From Rhodococcus xishaensis (GTDB taxonomy: Bacteria > Actinomycetota > Actinomycetes > Mycobacteriales > Mycobacteriaceae): 64,000 nt of DNA. Every line of letters begins with the position of its first letter. Position 1 is the first letter of the stretch. The DNA lies in assembly GCF_004011825.1 (NCBI RefSeq), contig NZ_RKLO01000001.1:581575-645574 (forward strand). Direction: 5' to 3'. A model generated the notes under the pieces. That model ran no database searches, was not told where the DNA came from, and worked only from the letters and a program-made list of their open reading frames with translations. Below, in pieces: positions 38,331 to 46,983 of this stretch. Both the position numbers and the translations under genes were made by a program.

Positions 38331-39146
38331 GTGAGGTTGTACCGGGACCATGCGGTGGTGCTGCGCCAGCACAAGCTGGGCGAAGCCGACCGCATCGTGA
38401 CCCTGTTGACCCGGCAGCACGGCCTGGTGCGAGCGGTCGCCAAGGGCGTGCGGAGGACCAAGTCGAAGTTCGGGGCACGCCTCGAACCGTTCGCGCACAT
38501 CGACGTGCAGTTGCATCCCGGCCGCAGTCTCGACGTCGTCACCCAGGTACACACCGTCGACGCGTTCGGTGCCGACATCGTCGACGACTACGGCCGCTAC
38601 ACCACCGCCTGCGCGATTCTCGAGACCGCCGAGCGTCTGGCGGGTGAGGAGCGGGCTCCCGCTCCGCGGTTGCACGGTCTCACTGTCGGGGCCTTGCGGG
38701 CAGTGGGGGAGCAGACTCGGCCGACCGAACTGATCCTCGACGCCTACCTGCTGCGGGCGATGGGATATGCGGGGTGGGCACCGGCCCTCCGCGAGTGCGC
38801 ACGGTGCGCGGCCCCTGGGCCGCATCGTGCGTTCCACGTTGCTGCTGGTGGCGCGGTGTGCGTGCACTGTCGGCCGCCGGGCGCGGTCACCCCGGCACCC
38901 GGCGTGCTCGAATTCATGGACGCGCTCGCACGCGGGCAGTGGCAGCACGCCGAGTCCGCGACACCAGCGACGCGTAACCAGGCGAGCGGGCTCATTGCCG
39001 CGCACCTGCAGTGGCATCTCGAACGGCAGTTACGCACGCTGCCCCTGATCGAACGTGCCCGTTCACGTGCGGCGGTAGGGGACGGCGAAGCGGTCAGGCA
39101 GGATGGGGAGCGTGATTCGACGACGCGATCCGCAAGCTCGACCTGA
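38331..39146 (+). CDS. recO: DNA repair protein RecO
   Basis: RecO loads RecA onto SSB-coated DNA with RecR. The 271-residue product has the N-terminal OB fold ([31 protein letters not shown]) and a C-terminal domain with a zinc site formed by CARCAAPG and CVHC near residues 160-185. GTG start at 38331, 7 nt after GAGACT. It overlaps the following uppS by ~44 nt, so its C-terminal tail and the uppS N-terminus share sequence. Confidence 0.93.
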   Translation: MRLYRDHAVVLRQHKLGEADRIVTLLTRQHGLVRAVAKGVRRTKSKFGARLEPFAHIDVQLHPGRSLDVVTQVHTVDAFGADIVDDYGRYTTACAILETAERLAGEERAPAPRLHGLTVGALRAVGEQTRPTELILDAYLLRAMGYAGWAPALRECARCAAPGPHRAFHVAAGGAVCVHCRPPGAVTPAPGVLEFMDALARGQWQHAESATPATRNQASGLIAAHLQWHLERQLRTLPLIERARSRAAVGDGEAVRQDGERDSTTRSASST

Positions 39147-39909
39147 GGGGGAGATCCGCCCGCCGTTCCCGCATCCCTCGGGCGCCCGTCCGCCTATTCT
39201 GCAGCCCGAGTTGATCCCCAACCACGTGGCGCTCGTGATGGACGGCAACGGGCGCTGGGCGCAGGAGCGTGGGTTGCCGCGGACCGCCGGGCATGAGCGC
39301 GGCGAGGACGTCCTCATGGACACCATCGCGGGGTGCATCGAGATCGGTGTGAAGTGGTTGTCCGCGTATGCCTTCTCGACCGAGAACTGGAAGCGCAGCC
39401 CCGACGAAGTCAAGTTCCTGATGGGCTTCAACCGAGACGTGATTCGGCGGCGTCGTGACGAGATGCACGAGATGGGTGTGCGTGTCCGATGGGCTGGTCG
39501 TCGGCCTCGCCTGTGGCGCAGCGTCATCAAGGAACTCGAGGTCGCCGAGGAACTCACCAAGGACAACACCGTCATGACGCTCACAATGTGCGTCAACTAC
39601 GGAGGTCGGGCCGAGATCGCCGACGCGGCAAGGGAGATCGCTCGTCGGGCTGCCGCAGGGGAGATCGACCCGGAGAAGATCTCCGAGGCGGCGTTCGCGA
39701 AGTACCTCGACGAACCGGACATGCCCGACGTGGACCTCTTCCTACGCCCGTCCGGAGAGCAGCGGACATCGAACTTTCTGATCTGGCAGTCGGCGTACGC
39801 GGAGATGGTGTTCCAGGAGAAACTGTTTCCCGACTTCGATCGCCGCGACCTGTGGGCGGCGTGCGTCGAGTACGCGTCGCGTGATCGTCGCTTTGGCGGT
39901 GTCCGATGA
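39103..39909 (+). CDS. uppS: cis-prenyl (Z-decaprenyl/undecaprenyl) diphosphate synthase
   Basis: The enzyme adds isopentenyl units in cis to make the polyprenyl carrier for cell-wall synthesis. The 268-residue product has the pocket motif [17 protein letters not shown] near residue 42, [13 protein letters not shown], and [19 protein letters not shown] with the Mg-binding end. It corresponds to Rv2361c, the decaprenyl diphosphate synthase of mycobacteria; chain length here is inferred. The ATG at 39103 lies inside recO. A GTG at 39112 is an alternative. Confidence 0.94.
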   Translation: MGSVIRRRDPQARPEGEIRPPFPHPSGARPPILQPELIPNHVALVMDGNGRWAQERGLPRTAGHERGEDVLMDTIAGCIEIGVKWLSAYAFSTENWKRSPDEVKFLMGFNRDVIRRRRDEMHEMGVRVRWAGRRPRLWRSVIKELEVAEELTKDNTVMTLTMCVNYGGRAEIADAAREIARRAAAGEIDPEKISEAAFAKYLDEPDMPDVDLFLRPSGEQRTSNFLIWQSAYAEMVFQEKLFPDFDRRDLWAACVEYASRDRRFGGVR

Positions 39910-39937
39910 TCAGCCACAGTGACGGGGTGAATGACCG

Positions 39938-40345
39938 GTGAGCACCGGGATGGACGCGGCCGAGGAGTTGCAGGCGCGGGCGGGTGGAGCGCTCGGGAAC
40001 TTCGTTCCAGTCGAATCCGACAACGACGGTTCACTGCGGTTCGAGTATGGGGGCGCTCTGTGCTCGCTGCGTGCGGTCACCCTCGCGGCCGGCCTGGACG
40101 TGCTGTCACTGACCGGTGTGCTGGCGTGGGACCGTACGGTCAAGCCCACCCTGCACAAGCGGGTGGCCGAGCGGAATTCGCAGGTTCAGTTCGGCACGAT
40201 CAGCGTGATTACGCGCGGTAAGTATGCCGACGTGGTGCTTCGCTACACGTTCCCGGCGACTGGATTGGCCGACGCGCCACTTGCGACCATGCTGTTGCTC
40301 GTACTTTCGGGCATCGAAGACGCCCGAAAGGGGCTGCTGGCGTAG
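39938..40345 (+). CDS. conserved hypothetical protein (Rv2360c-like)
   Basis: The 135-residue soluble protein, starting at GTG 39938, contains alternating strands and helices (SLRFEYGGALCSLRAVTLAAG, SQVQFGTISVITRGKYADVVLRY) and a C-terminal helix LLVLSGIEDARKGLL. The layout resembles small YbjN-type or secretion-chaperone-like folds, but no motif proves it. It follows uppS by 28 nt on the same strand and probably shares its transcript. Function unknown. Confidence 0.7.
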   Translation: MSTGMDAAEELQARAGGALGNFVPVESDNDGSLRFEYGGALCSLRAVTLAAGLDVLSLTGVLAWDRTVKPTLHKRVAERNSQVQFGTISVITRGKYADVVLRYTFPATGLADAPLATMLLLVLSGIEDARKGLLA

Positions 40346-40380
40346 GGGGTTTCGATACCGTCGCTATCCCGTCACTGTTG

Positions 40381-40818
40381 CTATCCCGTTTCCGAGCACT
40401 CGCGGCACGTGCCGAAGATTTCGACGGTGTGGCTGACGTCCGTGAAACCGTTCTTGTCGGCGATGGTCTCGGACCACTGCTCGACGGCGGGGCCATCGAC
40501 CTCGACCGTGAATCCGCACCGGCGGCACACCAGGTGGTGGTGGTGTCCGGACGAGCAACGGCGGTAGACCGATTCGCCGCTGTCGGTGCGCAACACATCG
40601 ACTGTGCCGGCCTCGGCGAGGGCCTGGAGCGTCCGGTACACGGTGGTCAGTCCGATTCCTTCGCCGCGTTTGCGAAGTTCATCGTGCAGTTCCTGGGCCG
40701 ACCGGAAGTCGGTGATCTCGTCGAGCAGTGCAGAAATTGCGCTGCGCTGTTTGGTGGCGCGTACTCCGACGACAGCGCGTCCACGTGGGCCGATCTTGTC
40801 CATTGCGTTCTCGGTCAT
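40381..40818 (-). CDS. zur: zinc uptake regulator Zur (FurB)
   Basis: The 145-residue Fur-family repressor has a winged helix (RATKQRSAISALL, GIGLTTVYRTLQALAEAG) and zinc sites: the regulatory HHHHLVCRRCGF, where CxxC is the structural site, and a second CxxC in GTCRECSETG. It represses zinc uptake and Zn-independent ribosomal protein genes when zinc is ample. The ATG has GGAGGAAGG directly before it and overlaps the smtB stop (ATGA), forming the smtB-zur operon known from mycobacteria (Rv2358-Rv2359). Confidence 0.94.
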   Translation of the reverse strand: MTENAMDKIGPRGRAVVGVRATKQRSAISALLDEITDFRSAQELHDELRKRGEGIGLTTVYRTLQALAEAGTVDVLRTDSGESVYRRCSSGHHHHLVCRRCGFTVEVDGPAVEQWSETIADKNGFTDVSHTVEIFGTCRECSETG

Positions 40819-41180
40819 CCTTCCTCCGCATGGGCGACGGCATCGACCACGATGTGTGCGAGGTGGTCGTCGACGAGTCGGTACATCACTTCGCGACCGG
40901 TGCGCTCGCCGTGCACGACACCCACGGACTTGAGTACCCGCAGGTGCTGGCTGATCAGAGGTTGGGTGACGCCCAACGCTCCGACGAGTTCGTGAACGCA
41001 CCGCTGCGACTGGCGGAGTTGCAACACGATTGCTATCCGTACGGGTGCGGCGAGGGCGCGCAGGATCTCGCCCGCCCCGGCGAGCGTCTCCTTCGACGGC
41101 ATCGGGGCCAGCGGGGTTTTGGCGCACTCCCCGTGGTCGGCTGTTTCGGGGTGCCGGTGACCCGCATCGGCGACACTCAC
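40815..41180 (-). CDS. smtB: ArsR/SmtB-family zinc-responsive repressor
   Basis: The ~121-residue winged-helix repressor has VHELVGALGVTQPLISQHLRVLKSVGVV as its DNA-binding region, and C-terminal metal-binding residues in RLVDDHLAHIVVDAVAHAEEG (Asp/His pattern of the alpha5 site). In mycobacteria SmtB represses the smtB-zur operon when zinc is low. The GTG at 41180 was picked because GAGGAG lies 7 nt upstream; the frame is open further, without conserved content. An ATGCA-N6-TGCAT palindrome in its promoter is the likely operator. Confidence 0.9.
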   Translation of the reverse strand: MSVADAGHRHPETADHGECAKTPLAPMPSKETLAGAGEILRALAAPVRIAIVLQLRQSQRCVHELVGALGVTQPLISQHLRVLKSVGVVHGERTGREVMYRLVDDHLAHIVVDAVAHAEEG

Positions 41181-41241
41181 AGCGGAACTCCTCACGTGGA
41201 TCGAACGTGGTCGGACACGCCCCTTATTGCAAATCAATTCC

Positions 41242-41270
41242 ATTTTGATATGCACGAATATGCATGTCAA
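41242..41270 (-). promoter_or_regulatory. smtB-zur promoter with embedded SmtB-type operator
   Basis: On the minus strand TTGACA (41270-41265) and CAAAAT (41247-41242) have a 17-bp spacer. The perfect palindrome ATGCA-CGAATA-TGCAT (41250-41265) fills the spacer and matches the ATATGxxxx-xATAT-like SmtB/CzrA operator style. Confidence 0.65.
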
Positions 41271-41302
41271 CCGGGCCCGTGAGGCCCCGGCGCGGCTACC
41301 GA

Positions 41303-41308
41303 TAGTCT
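41303..41308 (+). promoter_or_regulatory. -10-like box of glyS
   Basis: TAGTCT fits TANNNT and lies 58 nt before the chosen glyS start. The -35 side is not convincing. Confidence 0.35.
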
Positions 41309-41366
41309 GGACGGGCGAAATCCGCATGTAAACCACGCATCTATTACCCAGATGGAGAGCATCCAA

Positions 41367-42758
41367 GTGGCACCCAAGTCCAAGATCGATACCGTCGCCA
41401 ACCTTGCCAAGCGCCGGGGCCTCGTCTACCCATGCGGTGAGATCTACGGCGGTACCAAGTCGGCCTGGGACTACGGTCCGCTCGGCGTGGAACTCAAGGA
41501 GAACATCAAGAAGCAGTGGTGGCGCAACATGGTCACCAGCCGCGACGACGTCGTCGGCCTCGACTCGTCGGTAATTCTGCCCCGCCAAGTGTGGGAGGCG
41601 TCGGGCCACGTCGAGGTGTTCACCGACCCGCTCGTAGAGTGCCTCAACTGCCACAAGCGCCACCGCCAGGACCACCTGCAGGAGGCGTACGCCGCGAAGA
41701 ACAACCTTGACGACCCCGACGCCGTTCCGATGGCCGAGGTCGTGTGCCCCGACTGCGGAACCAAGGGCCAGTGGACCGAGCCCAGGGCTTTCTCCGGCCT
41801 GCTCAAGACGTTCCTCGGCCCCGTCGACAGCGAGACCGGGCTGCACTACCTGCGCCCCGAGACCGCACAGGGCATCTTCGTGAACTTCGCCAACGTGCTC
41901 ACCACGTCGCGCAAGAAGCCCCCGTTCGGCATCGGCCAGATCGGCAAGAGCTTCCGTAACGAGATCACGCCGGGCAACTTCATCTTCCGCACCCGCGAGT
42001 TCGAGCAGATGGAGATGGAGTTCTTCGTCAAGCCAGGCGACGACGAGGAATGGCACCAGTACTGGATCGACTACCGCATGGACTGGTACACGGGCCTCGG
42101 CATCAACAAGGACAACCTGCGTCTGTACGAGCACGCGCAGGACAAGCTGTCGCACTACTCCAAGCGCACCGTCGACATCGAGTACCGCTTCCAGTTCCCG
42201 GGCACCGAGTGGGGTGAACTCGAGGGCGTCGCGAACCGTACCGATTTCGACCTCGCGACTCACGCCAAAGCCTCCGGCGTGGATCTCGGCTACTTCGACC
42301 AGACGACCGGTGAGCGCTACACGCCGTACGTCATCGAGCCCGCAGCCGGCCTCACCCGCTCGCTGATGGCCTTCCTGGTCGACGCGTACACCGAGGACGA
42401 GGCCCCCAATGCCAAGGGTGGCGTGGACAAGCGCACCGTGCTGCGCCTGGACCGTCGTCTCGCACCGGTCAAGGCCGCGGTCCTTCCGCTCAGCCGCAAC
42501 GCCGACCTGTCGCCCAAGGCAAAGGAACTGGCGACTACCCTGCGCCAGTACTGGAACGTCGAGTTCGACGACGCCGGCGCCATCGGCCGCCGCTACCGTC
42601 GCCAGGACGAGATCGGCACGCCGTTCTGCATCACGGTCGACTTCGACACCCTCGACGACCAGGCGGTCACAATCCGGGAACGTGACACGATGACGCAGGA
42701 TCGGGTCGCCCTCGACCAGGTGGAGGGCTACCTGGCCCAGCGTCTGATCGGCGCCTGA
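41367..42758 (+). CDS. glyS: glycyl-tRNA synthetase (dimeric, class II)
   Basis: The enzyme charges tRNA-Gly. The product contains VNLAKRRG-like [18 protein letters not shown], motif 2 region [24 protein letters not shown] and the motif 3 region [21 protein letters not shown] likely zinc-binding insertion has CLNCHKRH and [11 protein letters not shown] placed the start at GTG 41367 because GGAGAG is 7 nt upstream; this gives 463 residues, the length of the M. tuberculosis enzyme. An ATG at 41352 is in frame. Transcribed divergently from smtB. Confidence 0.95.
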   Translation: MAPKSKIDTVANLAKRRGLVYPCGEIYGGTKSAWDYGPLGVELKENIKKQWWRNMVTSRDDVVGLDSSVILPRQVWEASGHVEVFTDPLVECLNCHKRHRQDHLQEAYAAKNNLDDPDAVPMAEVVCPDCGTKGQWTEPRAFSGLLKTFLGPVDSETGLHYLRPETAQGIFVNFANVLTTSRKKPPFGIGQIGKSFRNEITPGNFIFRTREFEQMEMEFFVKPGDDEEWHQYWIDYRMDWYTGLGINKDNLRLYEHAQDKLSHYSKRTVDIEYRFQFPGTEWGELEGVANRTDFDLATHAKASGVDLGYFDQTTGERYTPYVIEPAAGLTRSLMAFLVDAYTEDEAPNAKGGVDKRTVLRLDRRLAPVKAAVLPLSRNADLSPKAKELATTLRQYWNVEFDDAGAIGRRYRRQDEIGTPFCITVDFDTLDDQAVTIRERDTMTQDRVALDQVEGYLAQRLIGA

Positions 42759-42767
42759 CGCCTATGC

Positions 42768-42801
42768 GCGCGGTGTCCGGACCTGGGTCCGGGCACCGCG
42801 C
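42768..42801. terminator. strong hairpin between convergent glyS and the TPM-domain gene
   Basis: GCGCGGTG and CACCGCGC pair as an 8-bp outer stem. CCGGACC and GGTCCGG continue it across single-base bulges around a small loop. The position between two convergent genes suits a bidirectional terminator. Confidence 0.75.
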
Positions 42802-42833
42802 GATGTTGCGCCTTGCCGTAGAGCAAGTCCCTC

Positions 42834-44888
42834 CTAGAAGCGGCCTCCGCCTCCGTGGCCGATGCGGCCCGAACTACTCGGCCCGCCGAACGACCCGGGA
42901 CCCGGTCCACCCCATCCGCCGCTGCCCCGGCCGCCCCAGTGGCCGCCGCCTCCGAGGCCGCCGCGCAGCACGGCGTCGATGAGGATGCCGCCGAGAATGG
43001 CACCGCCCAGATTGCCGCCACCGCCGCGGGTGCCGCCGCTGGGTGGTCGATGGTTGTCCTGGTACCGGTTCACGTCCGCCTGGGCCGCCCACAGGGCTCG
43101 CGAAGCCAGTTGGGTCGCCGCCTGGGCGTGCTGCAGCGCCTGCGAAGGGTCCGAGTCGGCCAGTTGCTGCGCCGCCTGCAGATGCCGCTGCGCCTCCGAC
43201 AGCCTCGTGCGTGCCTCTGCTCCGACGGCGCCGCGCCGGGTGGAGATGAAGTCCGACGCCGCCGCCACCTGCGACCGGGCGGCGGTCAGATCCTGCTCGA
43301 GTCGCGCGCGGGCCCGATCGGCCTGCTGCTTGGACTCCTGCGCCTCGGCCAGGGCGGCGTCGAGTTTCGCATCGGCCTCGACGACCTTGCTGAAACTGCC
43401 GAGCGGGTCGGTGTCCTTGGTGGCCTGAGCGTTTCGCAGTGCTTCCTCAGCGGCTGCCTTCGCGTCGGCGAGTTTCTGGCCGCCTTGGGCGGCGAGCCCC
43501 TCGGCGTGCGTGATGCCGCGCTGTACGTCTGCCATCGCTTCCGGCAGGGTCGCGATCGCATGCCGGATGTCGGTGTCGGCGCGGTCCACGGCGTCGAGGA
43601 GGGCGCGGGCCTGTTCCAGCGCGCCCTCCGCCGTACGGATCGCGACAACGGCCGGGCCCTGCTTGCCGGCGGGGAGTGCCACCGCGTCGCGTCCGGAGGC
43701 GATGCTTTGCTCGGCGAGCTCGATGCGTTCCCGAGCCATCGCCGGGTTGTGCTCGATCGTGGCCAAGACGGAAGCCGGGAACTCGGTGCGCAGGGTGGTC
43801 AGTTTGGTCTCGGCCTGGGGCACCCGGACGGTCTGTGCGACGACTGACTGCGTGAGGGTGTCGAGGCGGGCAGGGGCGTCGAGCAGCAGGTCGCGCATCG
43901 AGTCGAACTCGTCCACACGGTCATTGAGCTCTTTGTCGGCACGGGCACACGTCGTCACGAGTTCGACGAGCATCTGTCGCTGCTGCTGGGGAGTCTCGGG
44001 GATGTCGTCGTCGAGACGCTGGCGGATGGTGAACGCAGACGCCAGGGTGCTACGGGCCCGCTCGAACGCCGCAGTGAACGGTTCGGTGGTGTCGGGCCCG
44101 AACTCGCCGACTGCCAGGTTCAATTCCTCTTCGCTGGTGCGGATCGCGTTGTCCATTTCGACCAGCGCGTCCTTGGCGAGCGCATCCAGCGCCGGAATGG
44201 GAAGCGCGGCAAGTGCGGCGGCGTCGGTGGGATCGACCTTGCGTGCGGCGGCCACGGACTGCTCGAGGCGCTCGGCCTGTCTCCTGCGCGAGAACAGGAA
44301 GACTCCGGTCCCCACGACGACAAGCACTACGACCCCGATGCCGAGAACCCCCAGCGACAGGGGGGTGGCCGTCATCGCGTCCCCGATCCCGCTCGCCGCC
44401 GCGATCGCGGCACCGGACCAGTCCCCTTGCCGTAGTGCGGGTTCCACCGAGTTCTGCCTGATCGACTGAGCGTCGGAGCTGGAGATCTCCGACAGCCCCG
44501 GCGGAGTGTAGAAGTAGTACGCCCGAGCCGTGGTCGCAACCGCGAGCAGTGCGTCCCGGTCGCCGAGTCCACTCAGGCCGAAAGTGCGGTCGGCCCACGC
44601 TTCGGGAGGGAGCCCGTCGAAATCGTCTACATAGACCACCCAGAGCGACGCCCGGTGGTCGTCGTAGAGCGTGTCGAGGGCGCTTTGGACGTCGGACCGC
44701 TGGGTGGGGTCGAGGACCCCCGCTTGATCGGTGAGAGGCTCGGGCAACCGCAGCGGCGACTCTGCCGCCGCGGTGGCGGGGGAGAAGGCGAGGATCATCA
44801 CCGACAGCAGCGCGCCGAGGACTGTCATGGCGAGCGGTCGGCGAAATACGTGGTGGCGGGGGAGCGGACGCGACGGAGCCTGGACCAT
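42834..44888 (-). CDS. TPM-domain membrane protein with coiled coil and Gly-rich tail (Rv2345-like)
   Basis: The 684-residue protein has a signal peptide (ALLSVMILAFSPATAAAES), then a TPM (TLP18.3/Psb32/MOLO-1) domain at about residues 45-165 (LTDQAGVLDPTQRSDVQSAL, SLWVVYVDDFDGLP). A transmembrane helix follows near residues 178-198 (LGVLGIGVVVLVVVGTGVFL), then a long helical region with heptad-like Ala/Gln/Leu content (~200-600). The C-terminus is a Gly-rich tail ending GHGGGGRF. TPM domains occur in photosystem repair and membrane-stress proteins; no function is known here. It probably faces the cell envelope. Confidence 0.85.
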   Translation of the reverse strand: MVQAPSRPLPRHHVFRRPLAMTVLGALLSVMILAFSPATAAAESPLRLPEPLTDQAGVLDPTQRSDVQSALDTLYDDHRASLWVVYVDDFDGLPPEAWADRTFGLSGLGDRDALLAVATTARAYYFYTPPGLSEISSSDAQSIRQNSVEPALRQGDWSGAAIAAASGIGDAMTATPLSLGVLGIGVVVLVVVGTGVFLFSRRRQAERLEQSVAAARKVDPTDAAALAALPIPALDALAKDALVEMDNAIRTSEEELNLAVGEFGPDTTEPFTAAFERARSTLASAFTIRQRLDDDIPETPQQQRQMLVELVTTCARADKELNDRVDEFDSMRDLLLDAPARLDTLTQSVVAQTVRVPQAETKLTTLRTEFPASVLATIEHNPAMARERIELAEQSIASGRDAVALPAGKQGPAVVAIRTAEGALEQARALLDAVDRADTDIRHAIATLPEAMADVQRGITHAEGLAAQGGQKLADAKAAAEEALRNAQATKDTDPLGSFSKVVEADAKLDAALAEAQESKQQADRARARLEQDLTAARSQVAAASDFISTRRGAVGAEARTRLSEAQRHLQAAQQLADSDPSQALQHAQAATQLASRALWAAQADVNRYQDNHRPPSGGTRGGGGNLGGAILGGILIDAVLRGGLGGGGHWGGRGSGGWGGPGPGSFGGPSSSGRIGHGGGGRF

Positions 44889-44956
44889 GCTCCGAATCTA
44901 GCCGGTCTGGCGCGTCGCCCGCCGCCGCCCGGTCGACCGACTGGCAGAATCGGGGA

Positions 44957-45664
44957 GTGAGTACCGCGCCCAGTTTCAACCTGCCGGGGTTGTCGTCACC
45001 CCCCGTGCCGGGCCGTTCACCCCGGCGTTCGTTCGGTGGGGCAGTCGGGCGTTGGGTCCGCCGCGTGCTGCTGGGTGGGATCGTGATGGCGGTGGTACTC
45101 GTCGGCGGAACCGCGTTCCGAGTGTGGCAGGTTGCCCGGATCATTGACACCACCCCGGCCGACGCGATCGTGGTGCTCGGGGCTGCGCAGTACGCCGGCA
45201 CTCCATCGTCGGTGTTCGAGGCCCGGTTGGACCAGGCCCACAAATTGTACGAGCAGGGTGTAGCGCCCGTGATCGTGACCGTCGGAGGCAAGCAGGACGG
45301 CGACAGGTACACCGAGGCCGCGTCCGGGAAGAGCTTCCTGATCGACGAGGGCGTGCCCGCTGATGCGATCATCGCCGTCGAAGAAGGATCTGACACGCTG
45401 CTCAGCGTCGAGGCGGTCAGTCGGGAGATGGAACGTCAGGGGATGCGCTCGGCCGTCCTCGTGAGTGACCCGTGGCATTCGTTGCGCACCCGAACGATGG
45501 CGCGCGACGCGGGTCTCGAGGCGTGGACGGCGCCGACCCGCCAGGGTCCGGCGGTGATCACACGGGAGTCGCAATTGAACGGAATTGCCAGGGAGACAGG
45601 CGCTTTGCTGTGGTACCAGCTCACCCACTTCTCCGTGGACTTCGCGTACACGGCGGGCCAATGA
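44957..45664 (+). CDS. YdcF/SanA-like DUF218 membrane protein
   Basis: The 235-residue product has one membrane anchor at residues ~30-52 ([18 protein letters not shown]) and a DUF218 domain with [52 protein letters not shown] and [11 protein letters not shown]. Such proteins (ElyC, SanA, YdcF) influence envelope polysaccharide metabolism or permeability; the activity is unclear. The GTG at 44957 lies 68 nt from the divergent TPM gene, and its stop overlaps the dgt ATG (ATGA), pointing to coupled translation. Confidence 0.85.
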   Translation: MSTAPSFNLPGLSSPPVPGRSPRRSFGGAVGRWVRRVLLGGIVMAVVLVGGTAFRVWQVARIIDTTPADAIVVLGAAQYAGTPSSVFEARLDQAHKLYEQGVAPVIVTVGGKQDGDRYTEAASGKSFLIDEGVPADAIIAVEEGSDTLLSVEAVSREMERQGMRSAVLVSDPWHSLRTRTMARDAGLEAWTAPTRQGPAVITRESQLNGIARETGALLWYQLTHFSVDFAYTAGQ

Positions 45665-46950
45665 GCGATGCCGCGGCCCACGCGGGCTACGTCGAGCACG
45701 ATCTTGAACGGCGGGTGCCCGAGGCGCCGAAGACCGCCGGGTTGGTGCCGGCGGCGGAAGCGTCGCAGCATCGCTCGGCGTTCTCCCGCGACCGGTCGCG
45801 CGTCCAGCACTCCGCGGCACTACGTCGCCTGGCGGACAAGACCCAGGTTGTCGGCCCTCGTGACGGTGATACCCCTCGCACCCGGCTCACCCACTCGATC
45901 GAGGTGGCGCAGATCGGGCGTGGTATCGCGGACGGTCTCGGGCTCGACCCTGATCTCGTCGATCTCGCCGGCCTCGCACACGATATCGGTCATCCGCCCT
46001 ACGGCCACAACGGGGAGAAGGCCCTCGACGAGGTGGCCGCCGGGTGCGGTGGCTTCGAGGGCAACGCCCAGAACCTGCGTATCCTCACCAGTCTCGAACC
46101 GAAGGTCCTCGACCCGCACAGTCGTAGCGTCGGCCTCAACCTGACCCGGGCCTCGCTCGACGCGGTGATCAAGTACCCGTGGACACGGCCCGCGCCCGGC
46201 GCCAAGTTCGGTGCGTACGCCGACGACGCGGGGGTCCTGGCCTGGGTGCGCGAGGGCGCCCCCGAGGATCGGCAGTGTTTGGAGGCGCAGGTGATGGACT
46301 GGGCCGACGACGTGGCGTACTCGGTGCACGATGTCGAGGACGGCGTGATCGCGGGCCGGATCGATCTACGTGTTCTCGGTGATCCCTCCGAGGTCCGAGC
46401 GCTGGCCGAGTTGGGTGCTACGCAGTTCACGGCGCTGATCGCCGACGAACTGGTCGAGGCGGCCGAGCGGTTGTCACAGCTTCCCGTCGTTGCTTCCGTC
46501 GGCGAGTTCGACGGAACGCTGACCAGCTCGGTGGCGCTGAAGAACCTCACAAGCGAGCTCGTCGGCCGGTTCGCGTCCGCAGCGGTCGATGGCACCCGCG
46601 CCGTCACCGGCCCGGGTCGGCTTGCGCGGTACCAGGCAACCCTCGAGGTGCCGCCGATCGTGGCCGCCGAGGTGGCGCTGCTCAAGACCGTCGCGTTGCA
46701 CTACGTGATGTCCGATGTCGGTCACAAGAGTCGTCAGGATCGGCAGCGGGAACGAATACACCGAGTAGCGGAATGGCTACTGCGGACCGCGCCGGCCAGT
46801 CTGGATCCGCTGTTCCTGCCTGCCTGGAGTGGCGCCACGGACGACGGCGCGCGGATGCGGGTGATCGTCGACCAGATCGCGTCGTGCACCGAGAGTCGGC
46901 TCGAACGCATCGACAAGCAAAGCCTCGGCGCGCAGGCCAGCTGGGGGTAG
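45661..46950 (+). CDS. dgt: dGTP triphosphohydrolase (dGTPase), HD family
   Basis: The enzyme removes triphosphate from dGTP. The 429-residue product has the HD metal site: R-x-HS in [18 protein letters not shown], then [19 protein letters not shown] near residue 110 and the distal Asp in [16 protein letters not shown] near residue 220. The ATG overlaps the previous stop, and dnaG follows 34 nt later: the dgt-dnaG pairing (Rv2344c-Rv2343c). The N-terminal [16 protein letters not shown] segment is also family-typical. Confidence 0.95.
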   Translation: MSDAAAHAGYVEHDLERRVPEAPKTAGLVPAAEASQHRSAFSRDRSRVQHSAALRRLADKTQVVGPRDGDTPRTRLTHSIEVAQIGRGIADGLGLDPDLVDLAGLAHDIGHPPYGHNGEKALDEVAAGCGGFEGNAQNLRILTSLEPKVLDPHSRSVGLNLTRASLDAVIKYPWTRPAPGAKFGAYADDAGVLAWVREGAPEDRQCLEAQVMDWADDVAYSVHDVEDGVIAGRIDLRVLGDPSEVRALAELGATQFTALIADELVEAAERLSQLPVVASVGEFDGTLTSSVALKNLTSELVGRFASAAVDGTRAVTGPGRLARYQATLEVPPIVAAEVALLKTVALHYVMSDVGHKSRQDRQRERIHRVAEWLLRTAPASLDPLFLPAWSGATDDGARMRVIVDQIASCTESRLERIDKQSLGAQASWG

Positions 46951-46971
46951 GTGCGTCCGAGGAAGAGGGCC

Positions 46972-46977
46972 TAGACT
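46972..46977 (+). promoter_or_regulatory. -10-like box of dnaG
   Basis: TAGACT lies 6 nt before the dnaG GTG with no ribosome-binding site in between, as in leaderless actinobacterial genes. dnaG could also be read through from dgt. Confidence 0.4.
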
Positions 46978-46983
46978 GCCTTC

